A program made the position numbers and the translations under genes. The notes below the pieces were generated by a model. It saw nothing but the letters and a program-made list of their open reading frames with translations, was not told the origin of the DNA and did no database searches. Below are positions 1 through 5,927 of a stretch of 56,200 bases of DNA, piece after piece. Source of the DNA: an uncultured Alistipes sp. (lineage in GTDB: Bacteria > Bacteroidota > Bacteroidia > Bacteroidales > UBA932); assembly GCA_900550465.1 (NCBI GenBank), contig URSC01000015.1, positions 1 to 56,200 of the forward strand. Reading direction: 5' to 3'. The first letter of the stretch is position 1. The number at the start of each line of letters is the position of its first letter.

Positions 1-538
1 CATTCTCGTTGCCCCATACTTTTTTCTCTTTATATAGATGCAGGTACTGAAACAGTCTGTCAAGTGGCTCTGGGTTGCATTCCGGATTTGTAAATTCTTC
101 TATGCATTCTTCGATAGTATAAATCCTATCACTTTGGTTTGTAGAAAATGTATTCTTAAAGTTATCCAAATTCATAGGATTGTCACAATAATATACCTTT
201 TCAAGATGTAATGTCCAGTATTTACTATTTAATTCGTCCTCATCAAATTCGATAGCAAATCCAGAATAATTTCCTGCATATAATGACCAAAAATGTTTGT
301 TATCTGGTTTATCTGATTTTGTAAAACAGCATATCCCTTGCTTTTCAAATATCTCATCTATGTGCTCCAGCCCAATACTATCACAGAATTTCTTATATGG
401 TTTTATGAGCAGTCCAGATGAATCAAATGGGTCATTGAAGTTTGAGGGGTGTGAGAAAAACAATTGATTGTTTTTTAACACATTGAGACTATATTGACTG
501 CAAGGATAATATTTGTATATCTTTCCGTTATCAGACAT
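1..538 (-). CDS. DUF2971 family protein, C-terminus cut off by the window edge
   Basis: An open frame runs from an ATG at 538 to the left edge; 179 codons are visible without a stop. The protein has the DUF2971 (PF11185) pattern: an N-terminal YKYYP segment, SHPSNFNDPFD near residue 33, ICCFTKS near residue 71, and WSLYAGNYSGFAIEFD around residues 87-102. The family has no settled biochemical role and is common in accessory and defence-rich regions. It is the leftmost gene of the AT-rich block and is separated by about 60 bp from the end of the next gene on the same strand. Function cannot be stated beyond the family. Confidence 0.75.
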   Translation of the reverse strand, partial: MSDNGKIYKYYPCSQYSLNVLKNNQLFFSHPSNFNDPFDSSGLLIKPYKKFCDSIGLEHIDEIFEKQGICCFTKSDKPDNKHFWSLYAGNYSGFAIEFDEDELNSKYWTLHLEKVYYCDNPMNLDNFKNTFSTNQSDRIYTIEECIEEFTNPECNPEPLDRLFQYLHLYKEKKVWGNEN

Positions 539-598
539 ATCTTCAATCAATTAAAGTCCCTCCACCACAGTGCAGCAGAGGGACTGGTTTTACATAGT

Positions 599-1390
599 TT
601 ACTCCATGTATTCTATTATGTCTCCGTATTCTGACTCAATGTCAAACATCAAATCATATTCTACCAAGTGGTATTTATATAAAATCAATTTTTGTAAGGG
701 ATTGTTCCCGCAACGCAAATTTGTCAACGCTGTATTGTTGCTTAAATCAAGAGATGTGAGTTGATTGTTCCCGCAACGCAAATTTGTCAACGCTGTATTG
801 TTGCTTAAATCAAGAGATGTGAGTTGATTGTTCCCGCAACGCAAATTTGTCAACGCTGTATTGTTGCTTAAATCAAGAGATGTGAGTTGATTACCATAGC
901 AATACAAATCTGTCAAAGCGGTATTCTTGCTTAAATCAAGAGATGTGAGTTGATTGTAACCGCAATCCAAATTTGTCAACGCTGTATTGTTGCTTAAATC
1001 AAGAGATGTGAGTTGATTGTAACCGCAACGCAAATTTGTCAACGCTGTATTGTTGCTTAAATCAAGAGATGTGAGTTGATTATCACTGCAATCCAAATAT
1101 TCCAAAGCAGTAAAATACTTGATTTCATCCAAATTACGAATTCTTGCTCCAAAACTTAAACACAGCCCCTTCGCAACAGATGCTTCTTTCTCTGAAATCT
1201 GTCCATCTCCATTTTTGTCTACTTTGGTTTCACCAGTACTGTGTCCGTCGCCATCGCAACCTCCATTAAGAGCAACCTCTAAAAAATACGGGTCCTTAAA
1301 CTGAATAATTGGGCTGTCATCCATCCATCTCTCGCACGAGGCAAGACTAAGTGCCATTATAGGCAGCATAAATAATAAAATCTTTTTCAT
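599..1390 (-). CDS. Leucine-rich-repeat lipoprotein with EF-hand-like loop
   Basis: The protein has 263 residues, starting at the ATG at 1390. This start gives a proper lipoprotein signal (MKKILLFMLPI, lipobox LASC, Cys near 19), whereas upstream in-frame ATGs would bury the signal. Residues about 57-69 form an EF-hand/dockerin-like acidic loop (DKNGDGQISEKEA). Next come six 21-residue leucine-rich units of the type NQLTSLDLSNNTALTNLRCG plus degenerate flanking units, then a short non-repeat tail. Such proteins in Bacteroidetes are expected on the cell surface or in the periplasm and may bind partners; the ligand is unknown. It lies 22 nt after the 85-residue gene and probably shares its transcript. 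The repeats are nearly identical in DNA, so copy number may vary. Confidence 0.8.
   Translation of the reverse strand: MKKILLFMLPIMALSLASCERWMDDSPIIQFKDPYFLEVALNGGCDGDGHSTGETKVDKNGDGQISEKEASVAKGLCLSFGARIRNLDEIKYFTALEYLDCSDNQLTSLDLSNNTALTNLRCGYNQLTSLDLSNNTALTNLDCGYNQLTSLDLSKNTALTDLYCYGNQLTSLDLSNNTALTNLRCGNNQLTSLDLSNNTALTNLRCGNNQLTSLDLSNNTALTNLRCGNNPLQKLILYKYHLVEYDLMFDIESEYGDIIEYME
700..1077 (-). repeat. Six tandem 63-bp units inside the LRR gene
   Basis: Units lie at 700-762, 763-825, 826-888, 889-951, 952-1014 and 1015-1077. The first three are identical base for base. The fifth and sixth differ at a few positions, and the fourth is the most diverged. Each encodes one 21-residue leucine-rich repeat, so gain or loss of a unit keeps the frame. 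A seventh, degenerate unit follows at 1078-1140. Confidence 0.97.
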
Positions 1391-1412
1391 TGTTCTGATA
1401 TTTAATTGGTTA

Positions 1413-1670
1413 TTAAAATTCATCATCAATAACATCCCCATCCTGCAAGTCTCCAGCTGATTGACGGCTTGGAGGAAGTTGACAAACAAAAGGGTCGGCT
1501 GTAAAACCAGAATAATCTTCCTTACACGGATAGACTTCCACTTCTTTTTCTATTGCGGCATCTTTGATAAAAGCATGAAATACTTTTGCGCTGCCGTTGT
1601 TGTTTCGCAGAGTTGTCTGCAATCCGCTGCCAGTCACGACTCCAGTGGTAAGAATAGTGTATGTACTCAT
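1413..1670 (-). CDS. Hypothetical protein, 85 aa
   Basis: I do not recognise this protein. It starts at the ATG at 1670 (MSTYTILTTGV); the open frame extends further upstream but only through the structured leader. No signal peptide or membrane segment is evident. The N-terminal half is Thr/Asn/Gly-rich, the middle (FHAFIKDAAIEKEVEVYP) resembles two strands, two cysteines are present (near 49 and 63), and the C-terminus is acidic (DGDVIDDEF). It precedes the LRR lipoprotein by 22 nt on the same strand and follows a leader of about 300 nt, so it is probably the first gene of a two-gene operon. It could be a small partner of the LRR protein, but there is no direct evidence. Confidence 0.55.
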   Translation of the reverse strand: MSTYTILTTGVVTGSGLQTTLRNNNGSAKVFHAFIKDAAIEKEVEVYPCKEDYSGFTADPFVCQLPPSRQSAGDLQDGDVIDDEF

Positions 1671-1970
1671 AGCAATTAAACTAGTCTGCCCAACTCTAAA
1701 GCAGATTATTTGTTTATAAAAAGAAAGTGTGGAGTTGTTCCGTCTATCTACAAAGAGGTTCTGACAAAACCCTAACAACGATAAACGATGCAATACCCCA
1801 CACTCGTATAGGTATGAGGTATCGCAGGGGTATAAGAATCCCTTACCGCATAGTCTATGCAAGAATGAGTGCTGTTCGTTGTCCCGTTGTTATTGAAACT
1901 GTCAGATTTCTTTGTAAGGACAGTGCGAAAACACTTTCAACATGTCTTGTCCCACAGATTGCTCCGTAAG
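1671..1970 (-). promoter_or_regulatory. Long structured 5' leader RNA
   Basis: About 300 nt lie between a -7 element at 1977-1984 and the ATG at 1670. Read on the minus strand, the transcript contains a 6-bp stem near its 5' end (UGUCUU with AAGACA) and a small AGUG/CACU hairpin. It also holds a 13-nt palindrome at 1848-1860 and a 14-bp stem formed by 1812-1825 and 1790-1803 around an 8-nt loop. The three non-Watson-Crick positions of the 14-bp stem are G-U wobbles only on the minus strand, which supports function as leftward RNA. A 13-codon ORF starts about 30 nt from the predicted 5' end. It may be an attenuator or other riboregulator; no known class was recognised. Confidence 0.5.
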
Positions 1971-1976
1971 ACAGCA

Positions 1977-1984
1977 CAAAGATA
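1977..1984 (-). promoter_or_regulatory. -7 promoter element TATCTTTG
   Basis: The minus strand reads TATCTTTG, a perfect TAnnTTTG Bacteroidetes -7 element, directing transcription left into the structured leader. TTTG sequences lie 13 and 24 nt upstream rather than at the usual spacing of about 19, so the -33 element is unclear. Confidence 0.5.
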
Positions 1985-2110
1985 GTAAAGTTTTCCTCAA
2001 ACAGCACTCAAAATGAGGAGTATTGCATCTCTGAATTTATTTTGTTCTCAGCATGTAAACACTGCTGATGTGATTTCAAAGCCGATATTTAAAGGAATAC
2101 ATGTAAAAGC

Positions 2111-2166
2111 CAAGAGACATCCAACTCAATCTCCAAATCAAGTTGGAAGCCTCTCTGTGTTTTTGT
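2111..2166 (-). terminator. Terminator-like hairpin after the 95-aa gene
   Basis: Stem TCCAACT/AGTTGGA (2120-2126 and 2141-2147) is extended by AGAG/CTCT (2113-2116 and 2151-2154). T-rich stretches lie on both sides, so it could work in both directions. The core resembles the hairpin at 3205-3255. Confidence 0.55.
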
Positions 2167-2174
2167 AATTTCTC

Positions 2175-2462
2175 TCACTCCATCTGTCCCGCTATCTCCT
2201 GTATCACTCCGTCCATGTAAAGTGCCTGTCCGCTCGTTGTTCGTCCCCACCAATAGCAGTCATAGTCCGATAAGATTACCTCTCCCTTTTCTTTTAGCAG
2301 TTCTGCCATGTAGGGAGTTACAAGCCACCATTCCATGATTTCACTGTTCTCATCGAGGTTCTGGAGACTGTCCAATAGGCTTTCATCGTGTCTCATGAGT
2401 TCCTCTACGACCAGATTCTGATTGTCGAGGATAAGTCTGTCTGTGATTTCATTCGCTGTCAT
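2175..2462 (-). CDS. Hypothetical protein, 95 aa, acidic
   Basis: The protein has no family I can name with confidence. It starts at the ATG at 2462 (MTANEITDRLIL) and is rich in Glu, Asp and Leu. A Trp-rich stretch (EWWLVTPYMAELLKEKGEV, then DYDCYWWGRTTSGQALYMD) suggests a small globular protein without signal peptide or membrane segment. Similar small acidic proteins are a recurrent cargo of Bacteroidales mobile elements, as I recall, so this is probably element cargo. A terminator-like hairpin ends 8 nt upstream of its ATG and another follows its stop, so it seems to be a single-gene unit whose expression may depend on read-through. Confidence 0.6.
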   Translation of the reverse strand: MTANEITDRLILDNQNLVVEELMRHDESLLDSLQNLDENSEIMEWWLVTPYMAELLKEKGEVILSDYDCYWWGRTTSGQALYMDGVIQEIAGQME

Positions 2463-2470
2463 GTCTGTAA

Positions 2471-2500
2471 ACGAAAAATGCCGTCCCTTGTGAGAACGGC
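2471..2500 (-). terminator. Terminator-like hairpin just upstream of an ATG
   Basis: On the minus strand GCCGT and ACGGC (2496-2500 and 2480-2484) pair around an 11-nt loop, followed directly by ATTTTT. It ends 8 nt before the ATG at 2462, so it is either an attenuator of that gene or the end of an unannotated leftward RNA. Confidence 0.55.
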
Positions 2501-2730
2501 TGGTTAAACAATAGTCTCGGTAATGTATGTTGTCTTAGTTCGTTTATTTTGAATGTATGCAGGTTGATATTTCGGGAGTGGGGCTGTCTTTAAATGGATA
2601 TCTCCAATGCAGTACCTGTCGGGAGTACCCCAGTATAGTAGTCACTTGAAATGGATTTCGGTTTTTCTTTAAGTATGGGCGGGGGTGCTTTGGATAGACA
2701 CTATGTCCGTGTGCTCAGCCTGTATACAAG

Positions 2731-2757
2731 AAACCCTCTCACATTGCTGCAAGAGGG
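2731..2757 (-). terminator. Terminator of the nucleotidyltransferase gene
   Basis: CCCTCT (2734-2739) pairs with AGAGGG (2752-2757), and the minus strand continues with GTTTCTTG. It lies about 80 bp after the stop at 2838. Confidence 0.55.
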
Positions 2758-2837
2758 TAGTATATGTCAATTAGAATACGCCTATTGTTCAAGAATCATC
2801 TGTACTTCTTCTTTGAGTTTAGGCCGGTGGTTTATCA

Positions 2838-3143
2838 CTATGCTCCAGAGAATATCAGCTGTTTAGTCGAATCCACACTTTTTCGGAAATAAGGGTTCCT
2901 AATCGTCTGCTCCTCCACCAAGTCCACCTCCCTGCCGAAAAGGTCCTGCAATGAGTACTTGAAGTCGAAGTAGTTGTCGAAGTAGTCCTCCACCTCGTCT
3001 TTCTTGAAATCCACGACCATATCTATGTCGCTTCCGTCATTGAATCTGTCCGTTAGCACTGAGCCGAACACAAACAGCCTGTTCACCTTGTACTTCCTGC
3101 ACAGGGCGGCAATGCTCTTTATATGACGTTCTATCAGTTTCAT
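2838..3143 (-). CDS. MNT-type nucleotidyltransferase domain protein
   Basis: The 101-residue protein has the minimal nucleotidyltransferase (NTP_transf_2) fold signature. The core is VFGSVLTDRFNDGSDIDMVVDF at about residues 25-46, giving the G-S-x9-D-x-D metal and nucleotide site, with a third acidic residue in EVDLVEE. Family members include MntA antitoxins, which AMPylate and silence HEPN toxins, and stand-alone proteins. No HEPN gene is adjacent in this window: downstream is a terminator and upstream is another terminator followed by the RelE-type toxin. It may therefore be a solitary MNT or the remnant of an MNT/HEPN pair. The -7 element ends only 7 nt before the ATG, suggesting a nearly leaderless mRNA. 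Confidence 0.8.
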   Translation of the reverse strand: MKLIERHIKSIAALCRKYKVNRLFVFGSVLTDRFNDGSDIDMVVDFKKDEVEDYFDNYFDFKYSLQDLFGREVDLVEEQTIRNPYFRKSVDSTKQLIFSGA

Positions 3144-3150
3144 CTCTCTG

Positions 3151-3158
3151 CAAATATA
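3151..3158 (-). promoter_or_regulatory. -7 promoter element TATATTTG
   Basis: The minus strand reads TATATTTG, a perfect -7 element, 7 nt upstream of the ATG at 3143. No clear -33 TTTG at 19-nt spacing was found. Confidence 0.5.
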
Positions 3159-3204
3159 GTCTTTTTATGCTGTAAATGCCAATTTCATTCCAACTTTATC
3201 TGTA

Positions 3205-3255
3205 AACAAAAAATCCTCCAACTCAATCCCATCTAAAATCAAGTTGGAAGATTGG
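3205..3255 (-). terminator. Intrinsic terminator after the toxin gene
   Basis: Stem TCCAACT/AGTTGGA (3217-3223 and 3242-3248) is extended by GAT/ATC pairing and followed on the minus strand by GGATTTTTTG. It lies 18 nt after the toxin stop at 3273. Its stem matches that of the hairpin at 2111-2166. Confidence 0.75.
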
Positions 3256-3272
3256 TAAAATTAGAGCGGATA

Positions 3273-3611
3273 CTATCTCTGCTCTATACTTTCGAGCAGC
3301 ATTTTTATTTCTTTATCGGATATACTCTCTTTCTCAGACTTGTCGTATACAGTAAGAAGTGTTATTTCACTGTCCGTTTGGTCTACAATGACATTAAATG
3401 TAATCACTCTCATTCCACCGCTCTTACCTTTTCCCTTGCTCTTTACGGCCATTCTGATTTTACGCACTCCGCTACCGAGGTCTTTGCCCATATTTGGATT
3501 CTGAGACAGTTCGTCCACAAATGCCTGCAAATCATCAGCAAGTGACCTGTACTTTTTCGCCAGTCGCTTAGCCTGTTTCCTAAACTCTTGTGTATAGGAG
3601 ATGCTGACCAT
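3273..3611 (-). CDS. RelE/ParE-family toxin
   Basis: The 112-residue protein fits the size and layout of RelE/ParE toxins. It opens with a strand and an amphipathic helix (SYTQEFRKQAKRLAKKYRSL), continues with a second helix (DDLQAFVDELSQNPN), the GKDLGSGVRKIRMAV strand region, a basic KSKGKGKSGGMRVITF segment and a LLTVYDKSEKESIS strand. RelE relatives cleave mRNA on the ribosome and ParE relatives poison gyrase; the sequence does not decide between them. It begins 1 nt after the stop of the upstream antitoxin gene, the usual order, and is followed by a strong terminator. It probably stabilises the mobile element. Confidence 0.85.
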   Translation of the reverse strand: MVSISYTQEFRKQAKRLAKKYRSLADDLQAFVDELSQNPNMGKDLGSGVRKIRMAVKSKGKGKSGGMRVITFNVIVDQTDSEITLLTVYDKSEKESISDKEIKMLLESIEQR

Positions 3612-3612
3612 G

Positions 3613-3852
3613 TTACTGCGCTTTCAGTTCTTCTATAAGGGAATTAAGAGACGGTAACTTCCTGCCTGTCCTGCGTGCTTCCGTTACCTCCTTGTAAGCG
3701 GTGGCTATGCTTTCAAGAACTGCTTCCTTGCTGTCTTCCGAGGCTTCTGCCTTTATGGTTTTCTCTACGGTCACGCCCTTAATCTGCCCTAAGACCTTGC
3801 GCAGACTGGGTATTATGTCCGGATTTTCTATGTTCAGTATCATCTGTGTCAT
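3613..3852 (-). CDS. Antitoxin of the RelE/ParE-type pair
   Basis: The protein starts MTQMILNIENPDII and has 79 residues from the ATG at 3852. An ATG further upstream at 3876 is unlikely, because the -7 element at 3879-3886 puts transcription start at or after that point. The N-terminal third looks like a short strand-helix-helix DNA-binding or dimerisation unit. The rest is a charged helical region (EASEDSKEAVLESIATAYKE) ending in RTGRKLPSLNSLIEELKAQ, typical of a toxin-wrapping tail. It sits directly upstream of the toxin with a 1-nt gap, so translation is probably coupled. Autorepression is expected from the family, not shown by the sequence. Confidence 0.75.
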   Translation of the reverse strand: MTQMILNIENPDIIPSLRKVLGQIKGVTVEKTIKAEASEDSKEAVLESIATAYKEVTEARRTGRKLPSLNSLIEELKAQ

Positions 3853-3878
3853 AATGTATATCTTTAGTATTCTCATTG

Positions 3879-3886
3879 CAAATGTA
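3879..3886 (-). promoter_or_regulatory. -7 promoter element TACATTTG of the toxin-antitoxin operon
   Basis: The minus strand reads TACATTTG, a perfect TAnnTTTG match 26 nt before the chosen antitoxin ATG. It decides the start choice for that gene. The nearest upstream TTTG is closer than 19 nt. Confidence 0.55.
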
Positions 3887-4050
3887 GCAAATTTTGTGCA
3901 AACCTCTGTCTGTACCGTATTGATTATCCATTATCACGGCTTCGCCTTTCATATAAGGGAGTGTATAATAGATGCAGTCTCCAACTTAGTTTTTCTTATC
4001 TGGAATCAGAACAACTCATACTTTACTGTATATCGGCAGTCTCATCCTGC

Positions 4051-4218
4051 CTAATCATTCCTAATGTCGTTTTCTCTTTTCTCAAAGTACGGCAGATAAA
4101 GAGCCTCTATGTCACCGTCCTCATGCTCCTCATAAATACAGAATCTCGGTCTGCTATGTATCTGGAGAATGAGCGGTATCTCCATCGTTGTCGTGCATAT
4201 AACTGGTATTCGTCTCAT
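4051..4218 (-). CDS. Small hypothetical protein, 55 aa, with Shine-Dalgarno
   Basis: An ATG at 4218 opens a 55-codon frame (MRRIPVICTTTMEIPLIL ... RENDIRND). AGGAGG lies 5 nt upstream of the ATG, which is rare in this window and supports translation. The protein has a basic N-terminus, a short hydrophobic stretch and an acidic middle (EEHEDGDIEALYLPYFEKRE). It is not recognisable. It lies between the integrase and the antitoxin on the same strand. A longer overlapping frame with ATG at 4393 (79 codons, other frame) is a weaker alternative. Confidence 0.4.
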   Translation of the reverse strand: MRRIPVICTTTMEIPLILQIHSRPRFCIYEEHEDGDIEALYLPYFEKRENDIRND

Positions 4219-4610
4219 TGTATCCTCCTTTGTTTTCGGTTAATGGAATCTTTTGTATATGGGTACATCTAATGGTCTGCTTATCTGGAAATGAAGTTAG
4301 GCAATGTTTTCGATATTTCCAAAATGAATTTTCTGGATTAACATGCTTGTATATAACGGGATAGACTTGATAAAGAGGCATGTTTCCTGCCATTTCTTCA
4401 TCTTCGAATCATCACAGTCCGATAAATATGACAGGAAATGCCAATCCGAAGTACGAATCAGCATTGTTCCTGTCTGTTTTTGTAAGTGGCTTATAATTAG
4501 GTTATTAATTGTATATTATTGATATACATTGAATTATCGGAACGGTATTTTTGATAGGGGTATATAAAATGAATATTTTCCAAAATAGTGCGCCTTTATA
4601 CTGGACTTAC
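4219..4610. other. AT-rich stretch downstream of the integrase gene
   Basis: No confident gene. A leftward 79-codon frame (4154-4393) is open but resembles nothing known to me. The stretch holds a long hairpin at 4430-4480 and a small palindrome GTATAT/ATATAC near 4511-4527, in AT-rich sequence of the kind in which element control sites occur. Confidence 0.4.
4430..4480 (+). terminator. Long hairpin with T-tract, rightward
   Basis: GACAGGAA (4430-4437) pairs with TTCCTGTC (4467-4474), and inner ATGC/GCAT extends the stem. The plus strand continues with TGTTTTTGT. No rightward gene precedes it, so its role is open. Confidence 0.45.
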
Positions 4611-5813
4611 TCAGAGCAGGTTCTTCATGGCCTCATCTATCTGGGAGTTCTCGAAACTGTCGAGGTATATCTGGGTGACTTTCTCTGAGCTGTGGCCGAG
4701 GGATTCGCTGATGATTGCTGTGCTTACTCCGGAACGTTTGAGGACTGTGGCGTATGAGTGACGTGCAACATAGGTCGTGAGGTCTATCGGGATACCAAGT
4801 TCTTTTCCGATTTCTTTTAGGGCATCATTGACTTTTGTTATAACCTTATGAAGTCTGTTGCGTCTCTGCTGCTCTGTTTTGTGGTATTGTAAGAAGATTG
4901 GAAAAAGGTATTCGCTATCACTTATGTACTTGTTCAAAACATCACGTGCTTCCTGCAGCAATGGAAGATTTATGATTTTCTTCGTTTTCCTCCTGCTGTA
5001 TACCAGTCTTCCGTCCATTATGTTTCTTCTTGTGAGGTAGGCCATATCGGCAAAGTTTATCCCTCCCATGAAGTAGGAGAACTTGAACAAGTCAATTGCA
5101 AGAGAACAGTAGAATCTCTTATCTTCCGTTGGGTAGCTCAGTATTTTGCGGATACAGTCCTTATTGACGGCTCTTTTGGGAGTGTTCTGGTGAAGTCTTG
5201 ACACTCCGAATGATTTGAACGGATAATCCTCTTGCTTTACCAGTTTCCTCTCCAGAGCGATGTTGTATATCCTGCGTAGAGTGCGGAATCTTATGCCGAT
5301 GGTGTTCTCAGCAAGTCCATTGCTTCTAAGCCACTGCTCATACTTCTTAAGCCACTGGATGTCAATGTCGGAGAATGGTATATCGAGATGTCCGCAGAAC
5401 TTTACGAGAGAATTGTAGACCTGCTCCATAGATAGGGCATATCCAGTTCTGTCTGCATCCCTAAGTTCCTTTATATGCTCCTGCATCAGAGAACCTACGG
5501 TGGCTTTCACCTTTGGCTTTACTGCTTTTTCCACGAGAGTAGCTGCCGTGTACTCTTTGTTGTCCGCTTCAAGTTCTAGGACGAGTTCAGAGAGTTCCCT
5601 GCTTTTCTGTGCGATGAGTTTCTCAATCAAGATTTTGTTCGGGCAGTTGCGTTTAGGCTTGTTCTTCTGGAAGTCCCAGTATTGCGGTGCTACTGATACT
5701 CCGAGGCTGATATATTTGCGTTTGCTGTTCTTACAGATACAAATCATCAGCGGATGCTCTCCATTTGCCAGTGTTTTTGATTTGAAACACAGAATGTTAA
5801 CTGTTGCATTCAT
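4611..5813 (-). CDS. Tyrosine recombinase / site-specific integrase
   Basis: The 400-residue protein is chosen from the ATG at 5813; the longer open frame runs back into the tRNA and is not credible. Residues 1-95 are an arm-binding-like region, about 105-200 a SAM-like core-binding domain, and 220-395 the catalytic domain. Visible catalytic residues are Arg351 (YVARHSYA), His352, His374 (LGHSS) and the nucleophile Tyr383 (IYLDSF). At the usual first-arginine position the sequence reads GINFADM, with Asn253, a replacement pattern seen among Bacteroidetes integrases. It inserts elements by strand exchange between att sites; its position next to the tRNA-Phe 3' end points to that tRNA as target. 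Direct repeats 11-31 nt upstream of the ATG may be binding sites. Confidence 0.93.
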   Translation of the reverse strand: MNATVNILCFKSKTLANGEHPLMICICKNSKRKYISLGVSVAPQYWDFQKNKPKRNCPNKILIEKLIAQKSRELSELVLELEADNKEYTAATLVEKAVKPKVKATVGSLMQEHIKELRDADRTGYALSMEQVYNSLVKFCGHLDIPFSDIDIQWLKKYEQWLRSNGLAENTIGIRFRTLRRIYNIALERKLVKQEDYPFKSFGVSRLHQNTPKRAVNKDCIRKILSYPTEDKRFYCSLAIDLFKFSYFMGGINFADMAYLTRRNIMDGRLVYSRRKTKKIINLPLLQEARDVLNKYISDSEYLFPIFLQYHKTEQQRRNRLHKVITKVNDALKEIGKELGIPIDLTTYVARHSYATVLKRSGVSTAIISESLGHSSEKVTQIYLDSFENSQIDEAMKNLL

Positions 5814-5823
5814 GACCGATTTT

Positions 5824-5844
5824 GGTTTACATCTCGGTTTACAT
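5824..5844. repeat. Two direct repeats GGTTTACAT upstream of the integrase
   Basis: GGTTTACAT occurs at 5824-5832 and 5836-5844, a 12-bp period, between the integrase ATG and the tRNA terminator. Position and spacing suggest protein-binding sites (integrase arm sites or a repressor), which is inference. Confidence 0.5.
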
Positions 5845-5882
5845 GAACCCCTCAAACCAGCCTTAAAACCGTGTCCAGATAT

Positions 5883-5917
5883 AAAAGAAAAAGCAGTCAG
5901 ATTAAATCCAACTGCTT
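5883..5917 (-). terminator. Terminator after tRNA-Phe
   Basis: ACTGCTT/AAGCAGT (5911-5917 and 5891-5897) form a 7-bp stem, followed on the minus strand by TTTCTTTT. It lies 11 nt beyond the tRNA 3' end. Confidence 0.8.
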
Positions 5918-5927
5918 TATTTTCAAG

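Larger units (their letters stand above)
2463..2837. other. Intergenic stretch with hairpins only
   Basis: No gene is supported here. It contains the hairpin at 2471-2500, the terminator at 2731-2757, and a direct repeat of GGTAC near 2610-2630. A rightward 71-codon frame starting at 2651 runs into the antisense of the nucleotidyltransferase gene and looks like a shadow. A small leftward RNA ending at 2471-2500 is possible but no good promoter for it was found. Confidence 0.5.

Noticed and set aside
1727..1969. 80-codon rightward frame near the structured leader
   Set aside because: It lies antisense to the leader, has many Arg/Ile/Val codons from the hairpins and resembles no protein.
3961..4272. 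103-codon rightward frame in the element
   Set aside because: Cys/Ser/Leu-rich shadow opposite the 55-codon gene with Shine-Dalgarno; no family resemblance.
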